Source: Amphiduros pacificus (taxonomy: Eukaryota > Annelida > Polychaeta > Phyllodocida > Hesionidae). Taken from it: 64,000 nucleotides of DNA. Below, piece after piece: positions 1-11,300 of the stretch. The stretch covers positions 14,564,001-14,628,000 of the forward strand of contig OX439002.1 in assembly GCA_949316495.1 (NCBI GenBank), in the 5' to 3' direction. The first letter of the stretch is position 1. Each line of letters starts with the position of its first letter. Both the position numbers and the translations under genes were made by a program. The notes beneath the pieces were generated by a model. The model did not search any database. It was not told the origin of the DNA and saw nothing but the letters and a program-made list of their open reading frames with translations.

Positions 1-340
1 TTCATGGTGAAATAGCTTTGAAACTTCCAGAACATGTCAAAATGAAATCAGCTTCTACACGGAAAAACCATGGAATTCGCTATATTGAAATGGCGACAAG
101 CTGTGACCCCTATAAATACAGCTATTTTCCAAGGACAGTGACTGACTGGAATAATCTTCCCCCTAAATTAACTACATTGGAACCAGGTAGCTCGGCATCC
201 TTCAGGAACTCCCTTGCCAGAGTATAAAGGTTGGCAACAAGCAGCTGGTGTGTATCAGCTGCACCCCTTAGTGCAACCTTGCACTCTCGGCGGGATGCCA
301 TTTGGTTTTGCCGAGTAAACTTATAGATGTAGATGTACAA
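1..340 (+). mobile_element. 3' end of a non-LTR retrotransposon (LINE), 5' truncated by the window edge
   Basis: Positions 3-227 are open and encode the C-terminus of a LINE reverse-transcriptase protein. The stretch KYSYFPRTVTDWNNLP is the conserved end motif of CR1/Jockey-type ORF2 proteins, and the frame stops at 225-227. About 110 bp of 3' UTR follow, ending in a short (GATGTA)-type tail near 325-340, which is typical of CR1-like LINEs that end in a microsatellite instead of poly(A). The same 3' end recurs at 39306 and at 41735, so the family has been active in this genome. The exact clade is uncertain. Confidence 0.8.
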
Positions 341-1727
341 TCAAATTCAGCTTTGACTGGTTAGCACAAAATGCATCTCCCTGGTACAAGTGTCAAAATT
401 AGCTTCCCAGTACCATGTTTAGATCAGGCAATTAAGTCACTGGCTGGCCAGGTAATTGGCAAATATGCTGTTCTTAATTTAGATGACCTAGTTAATTGCA
501 TGTGTACTGAGGAATTTAAGCAACTGACTGTCATCACTACCATAATGCTAAAACCACAGACAGGGGGTTGTTATGATAGGAATTCAAAATCACATTTTTT
601 GCCTGGGACCCGGCTTGTTCCCTGGAGTGTATTGTAGTTTGTCTATTTGATGCAAAACCACATTTGAATGAAACTTAAAATGGACTTTAATATTCATTGA
701 TTCAAAGATTCCACCAATCAAATAAACGAAGTGTGTGACGTTGCAAGTTTGGGGTTTGACACTAAATATAGAGTCATATGACGTACACTTAGGTAATAGC
801 TGATTATTCAAGGCATCATCCAAAGGAACCTTAATTACAGACCTTTCCTTACAAACCTTTCCTTAATTATGATATGGCACATGTTCTGAACTGCCTTAAT
901 TCTTTGACTTATGTTTTTTTCTATTACTGAGACTGAAATGGTATATATTTATCATGATGTTTACGTCTGTCCATTGTCCAGATATATTATCAATTATAAA
1001 AGAAATATTTGTGAATGTCATGATCAATGTAGACTTTCTTATATGTGTTAGTTGGTAAAAATGAAAGGTCAAGATGTGGTTTGTGTGCTAGAATATAAAT
1101 AAGTTAGTTATGTAATGTTATTTAGAGCCTTGTGTACCTGTCAAAATGGAGGATCAGAGCACATGGGGAAGTGCATTTGAAATAGATCTAAAAACATGCA
1201 AGCTGCCAAGTAAAAAGAGTAGGCAAAATAGCCATGAAATGATCCTGAGTTTTAACAGCATTACAGACCTGAATATGTTCATGTTCATGTTGAACCACTA
1301 CAGAAGTGTCATCATGTTGATATTCAGATCAATTTTCATGTGTCAAAACAGGCACCAGCCAATCATATTCTTGAAAATCATGACACCTTATTGTGGTAAT
1401 GAAACAAAATTATATTGTACCTCAAGATATCATAATACATAACAGTTCTGTAATGAAATGCAGTATTGTTCTTTTATCCTCCATGGAATTCTAAATTCTA
1501 AATTCCTTTGGTTGATTCTAATATGATTAGAAAGGAGACAACTAAGTAGACATTCACACAATGGATTTATTATTTAAAATCTACCACAACCAATATAATT
1601 ACTACTTAACTAATGCAGGCCAGAGCCGATACAAATATATGGCTACACTATTATAGAATTGTGAAAATACAATCAATCTGACATTATACAATTGTGGATA
1701 TATACTAATCATGCAATTGACAATCGA
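341..1727. other. Gene-free AT-rich stretch
   Basis: No gene is recognised here. The longest open frame (1146-1442 plus, 98 codons) has no recognisable domain or coding-like composition and was not called. No RNA gene or tandem repeat was seen. Confidence 0.5.
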
Positions 1728-4110
1728 TAACAAGCTAGTGGCACTAGGCCAGGAGCCTTAGTAATAGGGTAGGATGGTGGGAGAAACAAGCTAATGGTAA
1801 TAGGCCAGGAGCCTTAGTAATAGGATGAGATGGTGGGAGAAACAAGCTAATGGCAATAGGCCAGGAGCCTTAGTAATAGGATGAGATGGTGGGAGAAGCA
1901 AGCTAATGGCAATAGGTCAGAAACCTTAGTAATAGGATGAGATGGTGGGAGAAGCAAGCTAGTGGCAATAGGCCAGGAGCCTCAGTAATAGGATGAGATG
2001 GTGGGAGAAGCAAGCTAATGGCAATAGGCCAGAAATAGGATGAGATGGTGGGAGAAACAAGCTAGTGGCAATAGGCCAGAAACCTTAGTAATAGGATGGG
2101 ATGGCGGGAGAAGCAAGCTAATGACAAAAGGTCAGAAACCTTAGTAATAGGATGAGATGGTGGGAGAAGCAAGCTAGTGGCAATAGGCCAGGAGTCTTAG
2201 TAATAGGATGAGATGGCCAGGAGCCTTAGTAATAGGATGAGATGGTGGGAGAGGCAAGCTAATGGCAATATGCCAGGAGCCTTAGTAATAGGATGAGATG
2301 GTGGGAGAAGCAAGCTAATGGCAATAGGCCAGAAACCTTAGTAATAGGATGAGATTGTGGGAGAAGCAAGCTAATGGCAATAGGCCAGGAGCCTTAGTAA
2401 TAGGATGAGATGGTGGGAGAAGCAAGCTAATGGCAATAGGTCAGAAACCTTAGTAATAGGATGAGATGGTGGGAGAAGCAAGCTAATGACAAAAGGTCAG
2501 AAACCTTAGTAATAGGATGAGATGGTGGGAGAAGCAAGCTAGTGGCAATAGGCCAGGAGTCTTAGTAATAGGATGAGATGGCCAGGAGCCTTAGTAATAG
2601 GATGAGATGGTGGGAGAGGCAAGCTAATGGCAATATGCCAGGAGCCTTAGTAATAGGATGAGATGGTGGGAGAAGCAAGCTAATGGCAATAGGCCAGAAA
2701 CCTTAGTAATAGGATGAGATTGTGGGAGAAGCAAGCTAGTGGCAATAGGCCAGGAGCCTCAGTAATAGGATGAGATGGTGGGAGAAGCAAGCTAATGGCA
2801 ATATGCCAGGAGCCTCAGTAATAGGATGAGATGGTGGGAGAAGCAAGCTAATGGCAATAGGCCAGAAATAGGATGAGATGGTGGGAGAAACAAGCTAGTG
2901 GCAATAGGCCAGAAACCTTAGTAATAGGATGGGATGGCGGGAGAAGCAAGCTAATGACAATAGGTCAGAAACCTTAGTAATAGGATGAGATGGTGGGAGA
3001 AGCAAGCTAGTGGCAATAGGCCAGGAGCCTTAGTAATAGGGTGGGATAGTAGGAGAAACAAGCTAATGGCAATAGGCCAGAAACCTTAGTAATAGGATGA
3101 GATGGTGGGAGAAGCAAGCTAATGGCAATAGGCCAGGAGCTTCAGTAATAGGGCGAGATGGTGGGAGAAGCAAGCTAATGGCAAGCTAATGGGATGGGAT
3201 GGTGTGAGAAAAAAGCTAATGGCAATATGCCAGGAGCCTTAGTAATAGGATGAGATGGTGGGAGAAGCAAGCTAATGGCAATAGGCCAGGAGCCTTAGTA
3301 ATAGGATGAGATGGTGGGAGAAGCAAGCTAATGGCAATAGTTCAGAAACCTTAGTAATAGGACGAGATGGTGGGAGAAGCAAGCTAATGGCAAGCTATTG
3401 GGATGGGATGGTGGGAGAAACAAGCTAATGGCAATAGTTCAGAAACCTTAGTAATAGGACGAGATGGTGGGAGAAGCAAGCTATTGGCAATAGGTCAGAA
3501 ACCTTAGTAATAGGGTAGGATGGTGGGAGAAACAAGCTAAGTACAATAGGCCAGGAGCCTTATTAATAGGATGAGATGGTGGGAGAAGCAAGCTATTGGC
3601 AATAGGGCAGAAACCTTAGTAATAGGGTAGGATGGTGGGAGAAGCAAGCTAATGGCAAAAGGCCAGAAACCTTAGTAATAGGGTAAGATGGTGGGAGAAG
3701 CAAGCTAATGGCAAAAGGCCAGAAACCTTAGTAATAGGGTAGGATGGTGGGAGAAGCAAGCTAATGGCAATAGGCCAGAAACCTTAGTAATAGGGTAGGA
3801 TGGTGGGAGAAGCAAACTAATGGCAATAGGCCAGAAACCTTAGTAATAGGACGAGATGGCCAGGAGCCTTAGTAATAGGGTAGGATGGTGGGAGAAGCAA
3901 GCTAGTGGCAATAGGCCAGGAGCCTTAGTAATAGGATGGGATGGTGGGAGAAGCAAGCTAATGGCAATAGGCCAGAAACCTTAGTAATAGGATGAGATGG
4001 TGGGAGAAGCAAGCTAATGGCAATAGGCCAGAAACCTTAGTAATAGGGTAGGATGGTGGGAGAAGCAAGCTAATGGCAATAGGCCAGAAACCTTAGTAAT
4101 AGGGTAGGAA
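1728..4110 (+). repeat. Minisatellite, 56-bp unit, about 42 copies
   Basis: The array is built from a 56-bp unit recognisable by the words caagctaatggcaatagg, ccttagtaatagg and gatggtgggagaagc. Copies differ by point changes. Some units are shortened to about 27-30 bp (for example near 2215 and 2580), and longer higher-order blocks recur: the stretch 2100-2340 is repeated at about 2470-2710. The unit length is not a multiple of three and stops are frequent, so it does not code. Confidence 0.95.
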
Positions 4111-5328
4111 ACATAGTCTAAATTTAGATAATTATATATTTCTTTGCCACCGCGAGAGCTTGGTTGCTGTTGATCAAATATAAGTTGCCATTTAATTTCA
4201 AAATTGTTATATTTAAATGGTATTAAATTAGTCGGTTATTCATATCATGTGTATCGTATCAGAAAGAAATGTTCTCCTCTGTTTATTTGATACAATATTA
4301 CCATGTTTAGTAATGTTTGTTTTTGACCAGATATGATCGACCTCACGAGTCAAATTAATGAAGTGTGCCAATTCTCTTATATGAAAGAGCCGCCATATAT
4401 ATTTAACACACACTGAGGTTCTGACTCATCGTGACTGTATGGCAAGTAAACAAGAGTAAATGATGATATAGGAAGAACATTATTCCTATTTGTAAAAGCA
4501 CAATTATTTATACGAATATATTTGAGTGTTGCAAGATTTGCCAGTGTGGTATGGGATCAAAATAAACATATCAGTCAAAGTTTCATGTAAAATTGTGATT
4601 CGCATTCTTAAAAATAGGATTTACAGTCTATTAAAATAATATAATGTATATTCAAAAACCTTTCCTCATCTTTTGATAGTACAAAACCAAGTTAGAAAAA
4701 ATGAGCAAAATAAGGAAATCCCAAAGTGACCACCACACAAGATTCTGGTATAGGACATAAAAAATGTACAAAAAAAATAAAATTCCAATAGGTCCATGAA
4801 GCAAATATGTTTATAGTTTTATTTACAGTTTATTGTGGCAAATAAAGGTATATTCTGTGCAGAGAATATGTTTTTATTGTCTTTGCTGTATCATTCTTAC
4901 TAATCAGACATTTTATTATCTTTCTGCTTTTCAAAACATTTGAAGATTTTTATAGTTTATAAAAAAAATCTTTGTCTTAAAATTACTATTAAAACTTTTT
5001 TCCCATGATTTGGCTATTTGACAATAATAGCTCAGGAACATGGTGACGTTTGCTGCAAACCATAAACCAACAAATGCCTTGCACGGTGGTTGTCATCAAA
5101 TAAAGTTCAAAGATTTATTACGGCATAAACACCAAGAAAAGACTGATAAACCAGTGGTAAAATCGTGAGTACATCATACATTTTATTTATACAGGAAAAA
5201 GGAAATTCATGAATTAAACTACATTTAGATTATCGTACACCTGTGAAATGTTTTGAATATGCAGAAATGCCATTTAAAATCCATGATTAATGATATATGC
5301 AATGCCATATAAATGTGTTTCTGCTGGG
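4111..5328. other. AT-rich flank, including the likely 3' UTR of the minus-strand secreted-protein gene
   Basis: No coding exon is seen. On the minus strand, downstream of the stop codon at 5329, an AATAAA hexamer lies at about 5183-5190 (TTTATT on the plus strand) and is the likely poly(A) signal of the gene at 5329-13945. A second lies near 4810. The remainder up to the 56-bp array is unassigned. Confidence 0.4.
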
Positions 5329-8300
5329 TCATGCCATTATAATAAAACAAACTCTGAAGAAACATTTCCCATGATTCACTGTGATGATATCTGCTTCCTG
5401 TTTGCATGCTTCAAGGAAGCACTGGAGCATATTTTCTGAGTAAACGCTTGCAAAGATAGGACATATGTCAGCACTTGCAATGTAGTCGTCTGTTATTTTG
5501 TGAAATTCTCCACCACTGTTTGCTAAATTGAAAAAAAGAAACATATCAAAAAATATTATAAATGTTTTAGTGCTGGCTGTTGTTACATATATCCTTTATT
5601 ACTCACATCTGTAAGAAAACGTTTCCTAATACATGTAGGAAAACAATTCTCCTTACTTCCTCACTCTAAGCTACTTTTGGTTTCTGCTTACCTCTTATAA
5701 AGGCTGAGGATCGATTTGTATATTGTTGACTAATATTCAAGTTCTCTGGTGATATTTCCACCAATGGGCAACCGCAGACATTGGAACACAGAAACAATTG
5801 TCCATTTGGGTCATGTGTGCAGAAAGCTCCTTGCCATTGTGTTTGACACTCGAGAGTGCACTGGGATACCAAGGGTGCTTTATTATTGATATCGCCATAA
5901 AGGGAAGTAGGCATAAGGCTAGAAGGGGGGCACTTTCCATAATCAGTGGACTCTCTTATTTTTGACTCATCATCATATGTATCTAAAGAAAAAAATCGAT
6001 AGATATTCATGTAAGGCTTTCCAAAGTGTATTTTAGTTTTTAACCCCATTCTTGGGTGGGTTACATGCACTGACCTTTGTATTATAATTTAGCCTAACTA
6101 ATGTATGTAATGCAAAATACATAAAATGTAAATATGGTTATATGAAATATAATAATGTATTTTTCTCAAAATTATTAATGTTTACGAACAAATTGTTTTA
6201 AAAATATACCACATAAGATATAACTTACCAGTTTGCAAAACCAAAATTTGAAAATTGCCAATCAATTCGTGGCATGCGAGTGGGTTGCCATACATTATAA
6301 ATGCATAGGATCCATCGTGAACAATTGATATAGAGCGATTATCAAATTCATCATTCGCGGCTCCAACATAGATTATGTTATTGCTGCTATCGTGGCCTCC
6401 CTATTTAAATGTACAATAGAGGAGAAACTATATACTGTCATAAGAGAAATATATTTACAGTTAAATGCATCTACTTTTTTTCTTCTCGCAAAATGACATA
6501 AAAATGGTTAACAATAGAAAACAAAATGATACCAATAAAACTATTATGTCGCAAAAATGTGAATGAGAACAGACAAGGCGAAGTAGTGGTTATCAGGTCG
6601 GATTTGTGTATTTGTCTATTGCAATAATCAGTAAAGTATATGGTTATCCTTTTAACCCCAAAAGACTAGCTAATTTAAGAGATTTTGAGGCATTACCCAC
6701 CACTTTTCAGTTATCATGTTTTTATTGCATTTGAAGCTTGGCTTCGCACTGCCAGAAATGATTTTGCCACTAACCTTGTGTACCTTTTGAGGCATCCACA
6801 GTTTGGTTATAGGTATTACATTTGATTTTGATGCTAACACTATATGTGTGAATGCACTTGCGACAATGCCCCGTTCAACTTGTTAATCTCTCATGCCGGT
6901 TTCATACCAAAGATTTTCCTCGATGTGATGAATCTTACATTCACCTTAAGAACTGATTACATTGCTTTACATTTTTACATTTCAAGAACAGCTTCAACAT
7001 TTTAAATCTTCAGTTTTTTAAGTGCTATTCTCAAAATATGGTACATGTCTTCTTATCAATGTCACTATACTGCTTATCAGAAATATTTATGAAGATGAGT
7101 TGAATGATATATACTAAAAATGAAAGATATGACAGCTTTCTTGATAATCACTCAGAACCCTATTGAATGCATGATCACCTTAACTGCATTGAGTGGAACC
7201 CGGTGATCAGGCGCTGAACCATTGTGGACAAACTTCTTCAGTTGGGAACTGGATGAGAGGGGGCGCTGCAGATATTCATAGTTGTTAGGGATCACTGTGT
7301 TGTTGGAACAAGGTAAATCCGGGAATCTGGGGTCAATAGATCGCCACTGAAATGTAACTATTTGATTGCCATTGACTGTTGCTCGCACCGTTCTGTCGTT
7401 CTCCCGGGGACCATAATCATTTTGTGTAGAAATTGAAGACCAAGTTACTTCTGTACCTGCAAACAACTTAATGATATTTATAAACCAATTTATAATATTT
7501 TTCATTTGAGAAGTTTTTGGACAGACCTCTGAGAACTTTTATTCGGCTGATGAATCAGGTATCATCATGAAACGAGTGAAATAATATTGAAGATGATGAA
7601 AACCCCAAAACAAACCAGTTATCTCCAATATACCCCCTCCAAAATTATAAATGATCCATTCTAAATTGCTTTTGAGAAAAGGATTTTCCGCAATTTCATG
7701 CCAATTGTGGCAAAAGTAGTTGACACTCCACCTCGTCATGAGGAAATAAATGTACAGTAAGCAGCAGAGGACTGAAGGGAGGGAGAGGACTGAGGAGAGG
7801 GAGAGGACTGAAGGGAGGGATAGGACTGAGGAGAGGTAGAGGACTGAAGGGAGGGAGAGGACTGAGGAGAGGGAGTGGACTGAGGAGTGGGAGAGGACTG
7901 AGGAGTGGGAGTGGACTGAGGAGAGGGAGAGGACTGAGGAGTGGGAGAGGACTGAGGAGAGGGAGAGGACTGAGGAGAGGGAGAGGACTGAAGGGAGGGA
8001 GAGGACTGAGGATAGGGAGAGGACTGAGGATAGGGAGTGGACTGAGGAGTGGGAGAGGACTGAGGAGAGGGAGTGGACTGAGGAGTGGGAGAGGACTGAG
8101 GAGAGGGAGTGGACTGAGGAGTGGGAGAGGACTGAGGAGTGGGAGAGGACTGAGGAGAGGGAGAGGACTGAGGAGAGGGAGAGGACTGAGGAGAGGGAGA
8201 GGACTGAAGGGAGGGAGAGGACTGAGGAGTGGGAGTGGACTGAGGAGAGGGAGAGGACTGAGGAGAGGGAGAGGACTGAGGAGTGGGAGTGGACTGAGGA

Positions 8301-11300
8301 GAGGGAGAGGACTGAGGAGTGGGAGTGGACTGAGGAGAGGGAGAGGACTGAGGAGAGGGAGAGGACTGAGGAGAGGGAGAGGACTGAGGAGAGGGAGAGG
8401 ACTGAAGGGAGGGAGAGGACTGAGGATAGGGAGAGGACTGAGGATAGGGAGTGGACTGAGGAGTGGGAGAGGACTGAGGAGAGGGAGTGGACTGAGGAGT
8501 GGGAGAGGACTGAGGAGAGGGAGTGGACTGAGGAGTGGGAGAGGACTGAGGAGTGGGAGAGGACTGAGGAGAGGGAGAGGACTGAGGAGAGGGAGAGGAC
8601 TGAGGAGAGGGAGAGGACTGAAGGGAGGGAGGGGACTGAGGGGAGGGAGAGGACTGAAGGGAGGGAGAGGACTGAAGGGAGGGAGAGGACTGAAGGGAGG
8701 GAGAGGACTGAAGGGAGGGAGAGGACTGAGGAGAGGGAGAGGACTGAGAAGTGAGAGAGGACTGAGGAGAGGGAGTGGACTGAGGAGTGTTAGAGGACTG
8801 AAGGTAGGGAGAGGACTGAGAAGAGAGAGAGGACTGAGGAGAGGGAGAGGACTGAGGAGAGGGAGAGGACTGAAGGGAGGGAGAGGACCGAGGAGAGGGA
8901 GAGGACTGAAGGGAGGGAGAGGACTGAAGGGAGGGAGAGGACTGAGGAGAGGTAGAGGACTGAAGGGAGGGAGAGGACTGAGGAGAGGGAGAGGACTGAA
9001 GGGAGGGAGGGGACTGAAGGGAGGGAGAGGACTGAAGGGAGGGAGAGGACTGAAGGGAGGGAGAGGACTGAAGGAAGGGAGAGGACTGAGAAGTGAGAGA
9101 GGACTGAGGAGAGGGAGTGGACTGAGGAGTGTTAGAGGACTGAAGGTAGGGAGAGGACTGAGAAGAGAGAGAGGACTGAGGAGAGGGAGAGGACTGAGGA
9201 GAGGGAGAGGACTGAAGGGAGGGAGAGGACCGAGGAGAGGGAGAGGACTGAGGAGAGGGAGAGGACTGAAGGGAGGGAGAGGACTGAGGAGAGGTAGAGG
9301 ACTGAAGGGAGGGAGAGGACTGAGGATAGGGAGTGGACTGAGGAGTGGGAGAGGACTGAGGAGTGGGAGTGGACTGAGGAGTGGGAGAGGACTGAGGAGA
9401 GGGAGAGGACTGAGGAGAGGGAGAGGACTGAGGAGAGGGAGAGGACTGAGGAGAGGGAGAGGACTGAAGGGAGGGAGAGGACTGAAGGGAGGGAGAGGAC
9501 CGAGGAGAGGGAGAGGACTGAGGAGAGGGAGAGGACTGAAGGGAGGGAGAGGACTGAGGAGAGGTAGAGGACTGAGGAGAGGGAGAGGACTGAAGGGAGG
9601 GAGAGGACCGAGGAGAGGGAGAGGACTGAGGAGAGGGAGAGGACTGAAGGGAGGGAGAGGACTGAGGAGAGGTAGAGGACTGAAGGGAGGGAGAGGACTG
9701 AGGATAGGGAGTGGACTGAGGAGTGGGAGAGGACTGAGGAGAGGGAGTGGACTGAGGAGTGGGAGAGGACTGAGGAGTGGGAGAGGACTGAGGAGAGGGA
9801 GAGGACTGAGGAGAGGGAGAGGACTGAAGGGAGGGAGAGGACTGAGGATAGGGAGAGGACTGAGGATAGGGAGTGGACTGAGGAGTGGGAGAGGACTGAG
9901 GAGAGGGAGTGGACTGAGGAGTGGGAGAGGACTGAGGAGAGGGAGAGGACTGAGGAGAGGGATAGGACTGAAGGGAGGGAGAGGACTGAGGAGAGGGAGA
10001 GGACTGAGGATAGGGAGAGGACTGAGGAGAGGGAGAGGACTGAGGATAGGGAGAGGACTGAGGGGAGGGAGAGGACTGAAGGAAGGGAGAGGACTGAGAA
10101 TTGAGAGAGGACTGAGGAGAGGGAGTGGACTGAGGAGTGTTAGAGGACTGAAGGTAGGGAGAGGACTGAGAAGAGAGAGAGGACTGAGGAGAGGGAGAGG
10201 ACTGAGGAGAGGGAGAGGACTGAAGGGAGGGAGAGGTCTGAGAAGAGGGAGAGGACCGAGGAGAGGGAGAGGACTGAGATGAGAGAGAGGACTGAGGAGA
10301 GGGAGAGGACTGAGGAGAGGGAGTGGACTGAGGAGTGGGAGAGGACTGAGGAGAGGGAGAGGACTGAGGAGTGGGAGAGGACTGAGGAGAGGGAGAGGAC
10401 TGAGGAGAGGGAGAGGACTGAAGGGAGGGAGAGGACTGAGGAGAGGGAGAGGACTGAGGAGTGGGAGATGACTGAGGAGAGGGAGAGGACTGAGGAGAGG
10501 GAGAGGACTGAGGAGAGGGAGAGGACTGAGGAGAGGGAGAGGACTGAGGAGAGGGAGAGGACTGAGGATAGGGAGAGGACTGAGGGGAGGGAGAGGACTG
10601 AAGGAAGGGAGAGGACTGAGGAGAGGGAGAGGACTGAAGGGAAGGACAGGACTGAGGGGAGGGAGAGGACCGAGGAGAGGGAGAGGACTGAAGGGAGAGA
10701 GAGGACTGGGAAGAGGGAGAGGACTGAGAAGAGGGAGAGGACTGAGAAGAGGGAGAGGACTGAGGAGAGGGAGAGGACTGAGAAGAGGGAGAGGACTGAG
10801 GAGAGGGCGAGGACTGAGGATAGGGAGAGGACTGAGGAGAGGGAGAGGACTGAGAAGAGGGAGAGGACTGAAGGGAAGGACAGGACTGAGGGGAGGGAGA
10901 GGACCGAGGAGAGGGAGAGGACTGAAGGGAGAGAGAGGTCTGAGAAGAGGGAGAGGACTGAGAAGAGGGAGAGGACTGAGGATAGGGAGAGGACTGAGAA
11001 GAGGGAGAGGACTGAGAAGAGGGAGAGGACTGAGGATAGGGAGAGGACTGAGGATAGGGAGAGGACTGAGGATAGGGAGAGGACTGAGAAGAGGGAGAGG
11101 ACTGAAGGGAAGGACAGGACTGAGGGGAGGGAGAGAACCGAGGAGAGGGAGAGGACTGAAGGGAGAGAGAGGACTGAGAAGAGGGAGAGGACTGAGAAGA
11201 GGGAGAGGACTGAGAAGAGGGAGAGGACTGAGGAGAGGGAGAGGACTGAGGAGAGGGAGAGGACTGAGGAGAGGGAGAGGACTGAGGAGAGGGAGAGGGA

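Noticed and set aside
1146-1442. 98-codon frame as a gene
   Set aside because: No domain, no splice or poly(A) support specific to it, and length within chance for AT-rich DNA.
1728-4110. CRISPR-like array
   Set aside because: Units are contiguous without unique spacers and the setting is eukaryotic. The same applies to the 31-bp arrays.
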